A DNA stretch of 64,000 nt from JAXMCI01 sp046349435 (GTDB taxonomy: Bacteria; Pseudomonadota; Alphaproteobacteria; Dongiales; Dongiaceae), in assembly GCA_046349435.1 (NCBI GenBank), contig JAXMCI010000027.1, positions 1 to 64,000 on the forward strand. The letters are read 5' to 3'. The position numbers were made by a program, and so were the translations under genes. Within the stretch, counting starts at the first letter, position 1. Every line of letters begins with the position of its first letter. The notes under the pieces were generated by a model that worked only from the letters and a program-made list of their open reading frames with translations, was not told the origin of the DNA and made no database searches. Below are positions 15,925 through 24,748 of the stretch, one piece after another.

Positions 15925-16167
15925 ATTGCGGGCAATCAGGAACCGGTCCGCCGAATTTGTCCAGAAATGTCAACAGTCACGCGACCGATTGACGTCAAGA
16001 TCCGGTCGCGATTGAGTCGGCCGGCTGGCACCGGCGGGGCTGGGGGAGCAGCCGTGGTTGCAGTTCGTCGAGATGGTCCGAGCGTGCGCGGGCTGCCAGG
16101 ACTGGCGAAGCTCGACAGCGCCGCCGCGAGCTGCGGGCTGGTGCCTTTACCCGCTTCACGTGCCGGG

Positions 16168-17145
16168 GTGACGGCCATTCCATTGATCCGGGCGGCGGCG
16201 CTGCATGCGCTTCCCGAGATTCTCGACCGGGCCGGCCTGATGCTGGCAGGGTCGTTCCCCAGCCAGCTGCAGGAGAGGGGCGGGCCGGCCCTGGTCCCGC
16301 TCCATCCCGTGCTGACGCTGCTGGCGCGGGCGGCGGCCATGTCGGACGATCCCGGCATCGGCGTCCGGCTGGCCGAGGCCGGCGGCCTCGCCGCGCTGGG
16401 CGATCTCGGCCGTCACATCCGGGGTGCCGCGACACTGCGCGAGGCGATCGAGCGGACCGAGGCCGGCATCCAGTGGCTGCTGCCCGGCGCGCGGCTCCGC
16501 CTCGGACGCGAGGGGCCTTGGCTGCTCTGGCAGGCCGAGCTGCCGCCGCGGCTGGGCGGCGACGGCGCGGTTGCCAGGCCGTGGCTTCTGGCGCTCCTGC
16601 GCCTCGTGCTGCGGGCCGCCGCCGGCTCCGCCTGGCGGCCGGTGACGCTGCGCAGCGAGCACGGCCGTCGGCTGGAATCGGCCTTCGGGCAGCCGGTGAT
16701 CGAGGATGCGGTGGTCACCGGCCTGACCTTCCCGGCGGGGCTGCTGCAGCTGGCGATGCCGGGCCCGCGCACCGGCAGCGAGCTCGCCGCGGTGCTCGAG
16801 GCGACCCGGGCACCCGCCGATTTCGCCGGCTCGCTGCGCGTGCTGATCCGCTCGCTGCTGTCGGAGACGACCGTCGATGCCGCCGAGGTCGCACGCCTGG
16901 CCGGGATCTCGCTGCGCAGCCTGCAGCGCTCGCTCGCCGCCGGCGGGCTGAGCTTCTCGGAACTGCTGCGCGAAGCCCGGCTCGAGCGGGCGATCGAGCT
17001 GATGCGCCACCCGGCACAGCGGATGACCGATATCGGCCTCGAGCTCGGCTACTCCGACGCGGCCAACTTCACCCGGGCCTTCCGCCGCTGGACCGGCTGC
17101 TCGCCGCGCGCCTATCGCCGCCGGCTGATGCAGGAGGCGGCCTGA
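16168..17145 (+). CDS. AraC-family regulator (OruR/ArgR type)
   Basis: This 325-aa protein is given from GTG 16168, whose reading (M)TAIPLIRAAALHALPEIL matches the normal start of long AraC regulators. The frame is open back to ATG 15967, but those extra residues look non-family. Residues ~10-190 are the effector domain. The C-terminal ~100 residues are the double HTH (VARLAGISLRSLQRSLAAGG then LGYSDAANFTRAFRRWTGCS). It is transcribed divergently from the MFS gene, the classic position for its regulator. It is a distant paralogue of the AraC at 13602. Confidence 0.85.
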   Translation: MTAIPLIRAAALHALPEILDRAGLMLAGSFPSQLQERGGPALVPLHPVLTLLARAAAMSDDPGIGVRLAEAGGLAALGDLGRHIRGAATLREAIERTEAGIQWLLPGARLRLGREGPWLLWQAELPPRLGGDGAVARPWLLALLRLVLRAAAGSAWRPVTLRSEHGRRLESAFGQPVIEDAVVTGLTFPAGLLQLAMPGPRTGSELAAVLEATRAPADFAGSLRVLIRSLLSETTVDAAEVARLAGISLRSLQRSLAAGGLSFSELLREARLERAIELMRHPAQRMTDIGLELGYSDAANFTRAFRRWTGCSPRAYRRRLMQEAA

Positions 17146-17166
17146 GGCGCCGCTGGACCAGCTGGT

Positions 17167-17544
17167 CTAGCGCACGCGGAAGCCGATCGTGCCGCTGGTG
17201 CGGTCTTCGCCGCCCTCGGCTTCACGCACCCGCCAGCGCAGCTCGTAGCGACCCGGCGCCAGGTCGCCGGCCATGCCGTAGAGCACGTCCGGCGCGCTGT
17301 CGAGCAGCGGGCGGATGGCCCGCGTCCCCTGCGGCCAGACCAGCGTCATCTCGCCGCTGGCGTGATCGACGGGGTGGTCGAAGCGCAGGGCGAAGGCGAC
17401 CGCCGACCCGCTGATCACCTCCTCCACAGCCGGATGCGACTCGACCAGCGTCAGCACCCGCGCCATCGCCGGCGCGGAGAGCACCGCGCCCGCCGCCAGG
17501 GCGGCGAGCGCGGCGCGGCGGGCGATGCGCGCGGGCGCGGTCAC
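17167..17544 (-). CDS. CopC-domain periplasmic protein
   Basis: This 125-aa protein has a signal peptide (ARRAALAALAAGAVLSAPAMA) and a CopC/YobA beta-sandwich (SHPAVEEVISGSAVAFALRF, then YELRWRVREAEGG and TSGTIGFRV). CopC binds periplasmic copper, usually with an N-terminal His. Here the mature chain seems to begin RVLTLVESHP, so the canonical first-residue His ligand is missing and copper binding is uncertain. The GTG start is 4 bases after the stop of the DUF1254 gene, so the two are coupled. No CopD partner is nearby. Confidence 0.8.
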   Translation of the reverse strand: MTAPARIARRAALAALAAGAVLSAPAMARVLTLVESHPAVEEVISGSAVAFALRFDHPVDHASGEMTLVWPQGTRAIRPLLDSAPDVLYGMAGDLAPGRYELRWRVREAEGGEDRTSGTIGFRVR

Positions 17545-17548
17545 GACC

Positions 17549-18997
17549 TCACTCGGCCGCCTTGACCGGCGGGATCTTCCACGAGCCGTCGAGGATCGAG
17601 GGATCCTTCTCGCGCGGCCAGTAGAGCCGGAGCATCAGCTTGAACTGGCCCTCGGGCGCCGGCAGCCAGTTCGACTCCCGCGCCTTGCCCGGCGATTCAT
17701 GCTGGATGTAGAGGTCGACGGACCCGTCCTTGTTGCGCTTCAGCGCGTTGCGCGAGGACAGGGTGTAGCGGTTCAGCGGGTTGCCGTAGAAGAAGAACTG
17801 GTCGTCGTACATGGTCAGCGACCAGAAGGCATTGGCCGGCGGCATCTGCCCCTTGTCGAAGTGCATGACGTAGTGCTTGCCGCCGTCATAGGGCTTGCCG
17901 TCGGCGTCGACCTCGGAGGTCGGATAGATCGCGTCCTGCGGCCGGTTGGCGCCGAGCCCGATGGCGGTGATCAGGGCGCGCTGCAGATAGTCGGTCCCGT
18001 AGGTTCCGGTATTCGTCGTGTAGATCCAGCCATTCTCGTTGACGCCGGCCTCCTTGAAGTGCGCCATGATCTTCTCGAAGGCCTCCTTCGGCACGCCTTC
18101 GAGCGCCTTGGCAATCGCCGGCTCGAGCTTGGCCGTGTCGAACGGCTGGCCGGGGATGAGCCCGATCTTGGCCATCCGCTCGACCATCGGCGCGTCGTCC
18201 GCCGCCGGCGGGTTCGCCTTCATCAGCTCGGCGAGCAGCTTGAAGTAGGTGGCCGCGTCGAGCCGGTTGACCTGGTCGCGGACCGGGGTCTTGTCGTCGA
18301 GGCTGGGATCGACCTCGCCGGCGGGCGGCGTGTAGGACTTGCCGTAGGCGCTGAGCGGCACCAGCCGGAAGCGGTCCTGCAGCTTGTGCACGGCGGCGTA
18401 GTCGGCCGCGGTCCCGGACGCGTAGATGCGCCCGAGCAGCCACACCATCGCGGTCGGCGACTTGAGCTCGGTGACGCCCTTCGGCAGCTCGCCCGACCAG
18501 CCCGGCCCGGTGATCGCGTAGCGATGCGCCTTGGTGCCGGTGGTGCGCTTGCCCGGCACCTCGAACACGTCGGTCCAGCCGCTGAGGAACGGCAGCAGGT
18601 AGTACCGTCCCTGCATGTCCGGCACGCTGAGGATCCAGGGCTCGCTGCCGACGTCGAGCCAGGCCATGGTGTAGAGGGTATCGGCGTTCGGCGCCGTCAC
18701 CTCCCTGTCCTCCGGCGTCGGATAGGCGCGCAGCAGCGCCATCTGGCCCATCGGCGCCTTCTTGCCCTCGGGCTTGGCGACGTTGGTCAGCGCCCGCCGG
18801 GTGAACTCCATGGTGACCAGCGGATAGCCGTAGATGTAGGCGTCGAGAGCGGCGTCGTGCGCCTCCTGCTCCGCCTTGGTCGGCGCGGCGGCCGCCGTGC
18901 TGGCCGGCTTGCTTCCCGTCTGCGCGCAAGCGCTCAGGGATAGGGCGAGGGCGGCGGCAGCCGAAAGCAGCACGCGGCCTCTAAGCATCCTGGTCAT
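17549..18997 (-). CDS. DUF1254/DUF1214 domain lipoprotein
   Basis: This 482-aa protein starts at ATG 18997 (GGAGGA upstream) with a lipoprotein signal (LSLSACAQTG; lipid on the Cys). The DUF1254 signature AYIYGYPLVTMEFTRRALTN opens the mature part. A later PNADTLYTMAWLDVGSEPW block and the C-terminal DUF1214-like FWSLTMYDDQFFFYGNPLNR and RLYWPREKDPSILDGSWKIP blocks complete it. Members are widespread exported proteins with no agreed function. It is followed directly by the CopC-domain gene, which suggests a shared envelope role. Confidence 0.88.
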   Translation of the reverse strand: MTRMLRGRVLLSAAAALALSLSACAQTGSKPASTAAAAPTKAEQEAHDAALDAYIYGYPLVTMEFTRRALTNVAKPEGKKAPMGQMALLRAYPTPEDREVTAPNADTLYTMAWLDVGSEPWILSVPDMQGRYYLLPFLSGWTDVFEVPGKRTTGTKAHRYAITGPGWSGELPKGVTELKSPTAMVWLLGRIYASGTAADYAAVHKLQDRFRLVPLSAYGKSYTPPAGEVDPSLDDKTPVRDQVNRLDAATYFKLLAELMKANPPAADDAPMVERMAKIGLIPGQPFDTAKLEPAIAKALEGVPKEAFEKIMAHFKEAGVNENGWIYTTNTGTYGTDYLQRALITAIGLGANRPQDAIYPTSEVDADGKPYDGGKHYVMHFDKGQMPPANAFWSLTMYDDQFFFYGNPLNRYTLSSRNALKRNKDGSVDLYIQHESPGKARESNWLPAPEGQFKLMLRLYWPREKDPSILDGSWKIPPVKAAE

Positions 18998-19157
18998 GGG
19001 TCCTCCGCCTTTGGTCCGAACGGTTGGAGCGCGGCACGAAAACCGAACGCCGCGACGGCGCACGCGTCGCCGGCACCAGCAGGGGCAGGGTGCCGGCTGG
19101 CACCGCAGGGCCGCAGCGAGTGATCAGGGCTCGCATGACGTGCCGGCCTGCCGGGGC

Positions 19158-19631
19158 CTACTGCACGGAATAGCCGCGGCCCTGCAGGCACGCGGTCACT
19201 GCCCGGCGATAGGCGTCGTAGGATTGCTGCGAATCTTGCGCCTGCTGCTGGGCCTGGCTCCGGTTGTTCTGATGCTGGCGGATGCCGCCGAACAACGCCC
19301 CCGCGCCGGCGCCGATCGCCGCGCCCTTGCCGGCGTCGCCGCCGATCGCGCCGCCGACCGCGCCGATCGCAGCACCTCCCGCCGCCCCGCGCAGCATGCC
19401 GCCGGCGACCGGCTGGCCGCCGCCCGCGGGCGGGGCGGGATTGTAGCCGGTCTGCTGGGCCGCCCAGCCGCTGCACTCCTGCTGGTCGCGGGCCTGCTGC
19501 TCCGGGCTCTGGCCCCGGGTCGGGTAGGCGTAGATCTGCTGCGCCACGGCCGCTGCCGGCACGGCCGCAGGGACGACGCCCGCGACCAGCGCCGCCATCG
19601 CGCAGCACGCGATCCTCAGCCGAGATGACAT
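19158..19631 (-). CDS. Glycine-zipper envelope protein
   Basis: This 157-aa protein has a signal peptide ending near AVAQQ. The central part (~residues 78-117) is a glycine-zipper repeat (GMLRGAAGGAAIGAVGG, then GDAGKGAAIGAGAGALFGG) of the YMGG/OmpA-like kind that inserts or packs in membranes. It is followed by a Gln-rich, polar helix (SQAQQQAQDSQQSYDAYRRA). Two Cys flank the zipper. GGGAGGGGAG precedes the ATG. Its function is unknown; such proteins are usually outer-membrane-associated. Confidence 0.8.
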   Translation of the reverse strand: MSSRLRIACCAMAALVAGVVPAAVPAAAVAQQIYAYPTRGQSPEQQARDQQECSGWAAQQTGYNPAPPAGGGQPVAGGMLRGAAGGAAIGAVGGAIGGDAGKGAAIGAGAGALFGGIRQHQNNRSQAQQQAQDSQQSYDAYRRAVTACLQGRGYSVQ

Positions 19632-19719
19632 ACCGGCTCCCCTCCCGCCGAAGCGGACCGCCCAGCGACCGCCGGCGACCGCCGGCGGGCGCAGGTTAGC
19701 TCCGAAGGGTGCGCTCGCG

Positions 19720-22227
19720 CTACTGGGCGGCGCTGTTGTTGCGCTGCGCTTCCTTCTGCAGCGTCTCGATGTCGGCTGGCGTCAGCACCGGCCGGTCGAT
19801 GGAGAGCGTCAGCTTGTCGAGCTTGCCGGTGAAGGCGAACGGCACCTGGTAGTCGGCGTCGTCCACCGGCGTGCCGGTATCGGCGCCGACGTCGAAGGTC
19901 TCGTCCCACTGCAGGATGACCGGGATGGTCCGCTCCATCTTCTGGGTCGCCACCACCTTGCCGTCGACCTTGAGGGTGCCGACACCGCTGCGGCCGATGC
20001 CGCTGACGCTGTTGAAGGCCAGCGTCGCGAAGCCCAGCCCGTCATACTTGAAGTCGAACTCGACCTGGTGCTTGCCCGGCGTCAGCGCCTCCGCCCCCTC
20101 CCAGCGGGCCCGCTTGAGGTCGAACAGGTTCCAGGTGAAGACCGGCCGCCCCTTGAGCAGGTAGAAGCCATAGCCGGCGAAGCGCCCGCCATTGGTGTTG
20201 ATCATGCCCTCGGCGCCACCCTGGGGGACCTCGATGTCGGCGACGATCCGGTACGAGGTGTTGAGCAGGCTGGGTGCGTCGCCCGGCGGAATGCCGGTGA
20301 TCTCGCCCGAGTAGGTGAAGACGTCGCGCCCGGCGGCCAGGCTCGGCTTGGGCACGACGACGCGGGTCGCCACCGAGGTGTCGAGCGGCAGGACGTTATG
20401 GCGCGCCGCCTCGATCCAGAAGAGATCCTGCAGGTTGCGCAGCTTCTCCGGGTTGGCGGCCGCGACGTCGTTGGCCTGCGTCCAGTCGTGGGTGAGGTCG
20501 TAGAGTTCCCAGCTGACGTTGTTGGCCGGGTCCGGGTTGGTCGCGCCGGCGATGTCCCAGGGCGGGCGCACCACCTTGGTGCTGGCGATCCAGCCATCCT
20601 GGTAGATCGCGCGGTCGCCCATCATCTCGAAATACTGGGTGTGGTGGTTGGACGGAGCATCGGCATTGGCCTTGTCGAAGCTGTAGGCCATGCTGACGCC
20701 CTCGAGCGGCTTCTGGGCGATGCCGTCGACCATCACCGGCGCCGGGATGCCGGTCGCCTCGAGGATGGTCGGCACGATGTCGACGAAGTGGGCGAACTGG
20801 TTGCGCACGCCGCCCTTGTCGGCGATCCGCTTCGGCCAGGCGATCACCGTGCCCTGGCGCACCCCGCCGAAATGCGAGGCGATCTGCTTGGTCCAGGAGA
20901 AGGGCGTGTCGAAGGCCCAGGTCCACGGGATCGCCATGTGCGGGTAGGTCCGGTCGGAGCCCCACGCATCGTAGAACTTGAGCTGCTCGGCGACCGGGAT
21001 CTCGGTGAAGCCGTTGAGCGAGGCGACCTCGTTGGGCGTGCCGCTCATGCCGCCTTCGGCGCTCGAGCCGTTGTCTCCGACGATGTAGATGATCAGCGTG
21101 TCGTCGAGCTTGCCCATGTCCTCGACCGCCTTGATCACCCGGCCGATCTCGTGGTCGGTCTGGGCGAGGTAGGCGGCATAGACGTCGGCCTGGCGGATGA
21201 ACAGCCTCTTCTCGTCGGCGCTCAGCGCGTCCCAGCTCTTCAGCAGGGAGTCCGGCCACGGCGTCAGCCGGGCGTCCTGCGGGATCACGCCGAGCTTCTT
21301 CTGGTTGGCGTAGATCACGTCCCGCAGCTGGTTCCAGCCGTGGTCGAACAGGTGCATGTCGCTGATCCTGTCGATCCAGTCCGGCGTCGGGTGGTGCGGC
21401 GCATGGGTGGCGCCCGGCACGTAGTAGACGAAGAAGGGCTTCTCGGGCGACAGGTCGTTCAGCTGGTTCAGCCAGCGGATGGCATCGTCCGCCATGGCGA
21501 CGTTGAGATTCCAGCCGGGATGGCCGACATAGGGGTAGATCGCCGTCGTGTTGCGGAAGAGGTTCGGCTGCCACTGGTTCGTGTCGCCGCCGACGAATCC
21601 GTAGAAGTACTCGAAGCCGAGCCCGAGCGGCCATTGGTCGAACGGCCCGGCCTGGCTGGCCTGGAAGGCCGGCGTGTTGTGGTCCTTGCCGAACCAGGCC
21701 GTCGCGTAGCCGTTCTGCTTCAGGATCTCGCCGATGGTGGCGGAGTCCTTCTCGATGAAGCTGTCGTAGCCGGGATAGCCGGTGGCCTGCTCGGAGACCA
21801 CGCCGAAGCCGACCGAATGGTGGTTGCGGCCGGTGATCAGCGCGGCGCGGCTCGGCGAGCAGAGCGCGGTCGAGTTCACGTTGGTGTAGCGCAGCCCCAT
21901 GCTCGCCAGGTGGTCGAGCGTCGGGGTCGGGATGACACCGCCGAAGGTGCTGGACGCGCCGAACCCGGTATCGTCCGTCATGATCAGCAGGACGTTGGGC
22001 GCGCCCTTGGGCGGCACGATGCGGGCCGGCCAGTAGGGCTTCGACTGCAGCGCGTTCGGGTTGATGATCCCGCCGAAGGGCTGCGGGGGCGGGGGCAGGT
22101 AGCGGCCGTCGATGGTCGTCGCGGCGTCCGGCGAGCCGGGCGTGCCGTAGAATTGCTGGGCGTCGGCCATCCCGGCAGCGCCGATGACCCACAGGGCGGC
22201 CGCCGCCGCCACCGCTAACCGCTTCAT
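19720..22227 (-). CDS. Secreted arylsulfatase-type sulfatase
   Basis: This 835-aa protein has a signal peptide (residues 1-23) and the sulfatase motif C123-S-P-S-R127, where the Cys is expected to be converted to formylglycine, plus TGR. Metal-site Asp85/Asp86 are in LIMTDDTGFG. A D-N-G stretch later (YIVGDNGSSAEGG) completes the active site. The C-terminal ~250 residues include a beta-rich part (YRIVADIEVPQGGAEG through FDFKYDGLG). ATG 22227 has GAGGAGG upstream. It hydrolyses a sulfate ester (or phosphonate) in the periplasm. A formylglycine-generating enzyme is not in the window. Confidence 0.93.
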   Translation of the reverse strand: MKRLAVAAAAALWVIGAAGMADAQQFYGTPGSPDAATTIDGRYLPPPPQPFGGIINPNALQSKPYWPARIVPPKGAPNVLLIMTDDTGFGASSTFGGVIPTPTLDHLASMGLRYTNVNSTALCSPSRAALITGRNHHSVGFGVVSEQATGYPGYDSFIEKDSATIGEILKQNGYATAWFGKDHNTPAFQASQAGPFDQWPLGLGFEYFYGFVGGDTNQWQPNLFRNTTAIYPYVGHPGWNLNVAMADDAIRWLNQLNDLSPEKPFFVYYVPGATHAPHHPTPDWIDRISDMHLFDHGWNQLRDVIYANQKKLGVIPQDARLTPWPDSLLKSWDALSADEKRLFIRQADVYAAYLAQTDHEIGRVIKAVEDMGKLDDTLIIYIVGDNGSSAEGGMSGTPNEVASLNGFTEIPVAEQLKFYDAWGSDRTYPHMAIPWTWAFDTPFSWTKQIASHFGGVRQGTVIAWPKRIADKGGVRNQFAHFVDIVPTILEATGIPAPVMVDGIAQKPLEGVSMAYSFDKANADAPSNHHTQYFEMMGDRAIYQDGWIASTKVVRPPWDIAGATNPDPANNVSWELYDLTHDWTQANDVAAANPEKLRNLQDLFWIEAARHNVLPLDTSVATRVVVPKPSLAAGRDVFTYSGEITGIPPGDAPSLLNTSYRIVADIEVPQGGAEGMINTNGGRFAGYGFYLLKGRPVFTWNLFDLKRARWEGAEALTPGKHQVEFDFKYDGLGFATLAFNSVSGIGRSGVGTLKVDGKVVATQKMERTIPVILQWDETFDVGADTGTPVDDADYQVPFAFTGKLDKLTLSIDRPVLTPADIETLQKEAQRNNSAAQ

Positions 22228-22282
22228 CGATCGGCCTCCTCGTGCCTGGACGGGGGTACGGGACATTGGCGGCCTGCGCCGC

Positions 22283-23152
22283 TCACTCCGGCAGAGCGCT
22301 GATGACGAACAGCGCCTTCATCAGCTCGCTCGGCTTGGCGCCCTTGCCGAAGGTCGTGGCGAAGATGGTGTCGATCCGGTGCGAGCGGTAGAGCTCGCTG
22401 AGCGCCCAGTCGACGGCCAGCCGGAACGCGTCGTCGCCGTGCGGCAGGGCCAGCGCATAGGGCTCCAGGGTCAGGTACTCGTCGGCCACCAGCAGCTTGC
22501 CCTGGGGCTGTCCGCGCAGCAGGTACTCCAGGATGGTGCGGTCGGCGAAGTAGGCCGAGACGGTGCCGTCCTTGAGGGCCGCGATCCCGTCGGGATGGCT
22601 TTTCACGAGCACCACCTCGGCCTTCATGCCGCCGCCCTGCAGCGTGTTGCGCAGCGCCGTCTCGGTGGTGGTGCCGCCCAGCACGCCGATCTTGTGCCCG
22701 GCCAGCCCGGCGAAAGTCCGCGGGCTGTCGTCCCGGATCATCAGCCCGGCGCCGCTGACGAAGGTCGGCACCGAGAAATCGACCAGCTTGCGGCGCGACA
22801 GGGTCTCGCTGGTCGCCTCGCAGAGCAGGTCGGCATGGCCGTCGCGGATCGCCTCGAAGCGGTCCGCGGCGGTCACCTTGACGAAGCGGATCTCGAGCTT
22901 GGTCAGGCCCAGCTGGCGCTTGATGCCGGCCGCGACCTCGCGGCAGAGATCGACCGAATAGCCGACCGGATCGGCGCCGCTGCCCTTGGCCGAGAAGGGC
23001 GGCGCATCGTCGCGCACGGCGAGGCGGATGGCGCCGTCGCTGCGGATCCTGTCGAGCGTCCCGGCCTGCGCGGCCGCCGCCCCGGCGACCAGCGCCAGCC
23101 CGGCGAGCGGGCCGAGGAGCCAGCGGAATGCAATGCTTCTCCGGTGTCGCAT
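22283..23152 (-). CDS. Amino-acid-type (family 3) ABC substrate-binding protein
   Basis: This 289-aa protein has a signal peptide ending near AAAAQAG. The family-3 landmarks are DRIRSDGAIRLAVRDDAPPF, VGYSVDLCREVAAGI, VKVTAADRFEAIRDGHADLL and LSRRKLVDFSVP. These are typical of glutamate/aspartate/polar amino acid binding proteins. No permease or ATPase is adjacent. It lies 55 bases upstream of the sulfatase on the same strand, so a link with sulfated amino acids or similar is possible but unproven. ATG 23152 has GGAGA upstream. Confidence 0.88.
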   Translation of the reverse strand: MRHRRSIAFRWLLGPLAGLALVAGAAAAQAGTLDRIRSDGAIRLAVRDDAPPFSAKGSGADPVGYSVDLCREVAAGIKRQLGLTKLEIRFVKVTAADRFEAIRDGHADLLCEATSETLSRRKLVDFSVPTFVSGAGLMIRDDSPRTFAGLAGHKIGVLGGTTTETALRNTLQGGGMKAEVVLVKSHPDGIAALKDGTVSAYFADRTILEYLLRGQPQGKLLVADEYLTLEPYALALPHGDDAFRLAVDWALSELYRSHRIDTIFATTFGKGAKPSELMKALFVISALPE

Positions 23153-23377
23153 GCAGATCTCCGTACCGCTTGGTGCAGCGTCGAGCAGGAACTTCCCGGG
23201 CAAGACTGAAAGTCTTCCACGAAGTTCTCTAACCTCAAGTACCGTAAGGAAAAAACGGTGGACAACGCTGCAAGGTTATCCTAGACAGCGTAGCCCGCCC
23301 AGCTCTGCGATTGCTTGTCATATTGCGCCATGCAGATCGGCGGGGTCCGCCGCCCGGAACGAAAGGAGAAGGGGAAG

Positions 23378-24172
23378 ATGCGTATCGTCAGCCTGGCCGC
23401 CGCGGCCATGCTCTGCCTCGCGGCCGTAGCGGCGCGCGCCGGGGAAACGGCCGACAACGACTTCCATGTCGACCTGACGAGCTATCTCTGGGCGACCTCG
23501 TTCAACGGCAACATCGGGGCGGGGCCGGTGTCGGCGCCGGTCAGCGCCGGCTTCATCGACATTCTCGACAACTCCGATTCGCTGGTCGGCATCGAAGGCC
23601 GGCTGGGCGTGCGCAAGGGCCGGTTCGGCGCCTATGTCGACGGGCTGTGGAACCGCGTGGGCTTCGATACGGTCAACGGACCGTTCGGGTCGCGGATCGC
23701 TCCCACCATGACCCTGACCTACGTCGAGGGCGCGCTGTTCTACCGGCTGATCGACCTGCCGCCGGACCGCAGCCCCGACAAGCAGGATTTCTGGGGTTTC
23801 GGCGTCGCCGCCGACGCCTATGCCGGCGCCCGCTACACCGATCTCGGCCTCGAGCTCGACTTCAAGAGGATCAACCAGACCGAGAGCTGGAACAAGAGCT
23901 GGGTCGATCCGATCGTCGGCGCCCGCGTCGACCTCGCCATCACCGACAACTGGCGCTTCCTGCTCGACAACAACGTCGGCGGCTTCGGCGCCGGCTCGAA
24001 GTTCTCCTATTCCGGCATGGCGCTGGTCGGCTACCAGTTCACCGTCTGGGGGATGCCGTCCACCGTCTGGGCCGGCTACAAGGGCCTCTACCAGAACTAC
24101 CAGGACGGCGACTTCAAGTGGGACATGTGGGTGCACGGGCCGATCGTCGGCTCCACCATCCGGTTTTTCTGA
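23378..24172 (+). CDS. Outer-membrane beta-barrel-like protein
   Basis: This 264-aa protein starts at ATG 23378 (AAGGAGAAGGGG upstream) with a cleavable signal (LAAVAARAGE). The mature part alternates amphipathic strands with aromatic ends (FHVDLTSYLWATSFNGNIG, WGFGVAADAYAGARYTDLG) and ends in ...IVGSTIRFF. A terminal Phe is the classic assembly signal for outer-membrane barrels. Similar proteins are annotated only as putative porins or outer-membrane proteins. The lipoprotein gene 25 bases downstream is likely co-transcribed. Confidence 0.8.
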   Translation: MRIVSLAAAAMLCLAAVAARAGETADNDFHVDLTSYLWATSFNGNIGAGPVSAPVSAGFIDILDNSDSLVGIEGRLGVRKGRFGAYVDGLWNRVGFDTVNGPFGSRIAPTMTLTYVEGALFYRLIDLPPDRSPDKQDFWGFGVAADAYAGARYTDLGLELDFKRINQTESWNKSWVDPIVGARVDLAITDNWRFLLDNNVGGFGAGSKFSYSGMALVGYQFTVWGMPSTVWAGYKGLYQNYQDGDFKWDMWVHGPIVGSTIRFF

Positions 24173-24197
24173 GCGAGCGGGCAGGGAGGGGCGGTCG

Positions 24198-24722
24198 ATG
24201 CGACGACTGGCGATCATGGCGGCTGCCGTGCTGGCGCTCGCCGGCTGCAGCCCGACGGCGGGCACGACCTTCTACCGGGAGCAGATCGGGCAGCCGCTGG
24301 GGCTCGCCGACATCAGCTCCAACGGGACGATCGAGGTCGATCTCGGGGGCAATCCGTTCGACGTTCCGCCCGACGTCCTGGCCGGCGCGGTGGCCAATGC
24401 GATGAACCAGGCGGGCTACGCGCAGGCGGTCACCTTCAGCACGACGCCGCTCGGCTATCTCCACACCTTCTCGGTCCGCATCGTCCTCAATCCGCCGCCC
24501 GGCATGAACTATCTCGGCTTCTGCTCCGGCCCGCCGCCGACGCCGCAGCCGACGCCGGGCGCTCGGCCGATCCACATGCTGGCCGCGGTCTGCCAGGAGG
24601 ATAACTGGGTTTCCTACGTCGATCGCGTGCTGCCCGACGCCAGCGGTCCCGACGACCCGCGCTTCCTCGCCTTCATCCGCCAGGAGACGGTCAACCTGAT
24701 CGCGCCGTTCGCCCGCCCGTAG
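24198..24722 (+). CDS. Hypothetical lipoprotein
   Basis: This 174-aa protein has lipobox LAGC in MRRLAIMAAAVLALAGCSP, so it is lipid-anchored. The mature domain (~residues 35-174) has no family I recognise. It contains a Pro-rich segment (GPPPTPQPTPGARP) between two Cys, and a compact alpha/beta-looking core. GGGAGGGG precedes the ATG. It follows the barrel-like protein and may be its partner; it converges on the DUF4239 gene. Confidence 0.75.
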   Translation: MRRLAIMAAAVLALAGCSPTAGTTFYREQIGQPLGLADISSNGTIEVDLGGNPFDVPPDVLAGAVANAMNQAGYAQAVTFSTTPLGYLHTFSVRIVLNPPPGMNYLGFCSGPPPTPQPTPGARPIHMLAAVCQEDNWVSYVDRVLPDASGPDDPRFLAFIRQETVNLIAPFARP

Positions 24723-24748
24723 CGCAGGCTGCGCCGCGCCGTCCGCCG

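Noticed and set aside
15913..16167. Longer N-terminus for the second AraC regulator
   Set aside because: Extra residues show no AraC-like sequence, and the length from GTG 16168 matches the paralogue at 13602.
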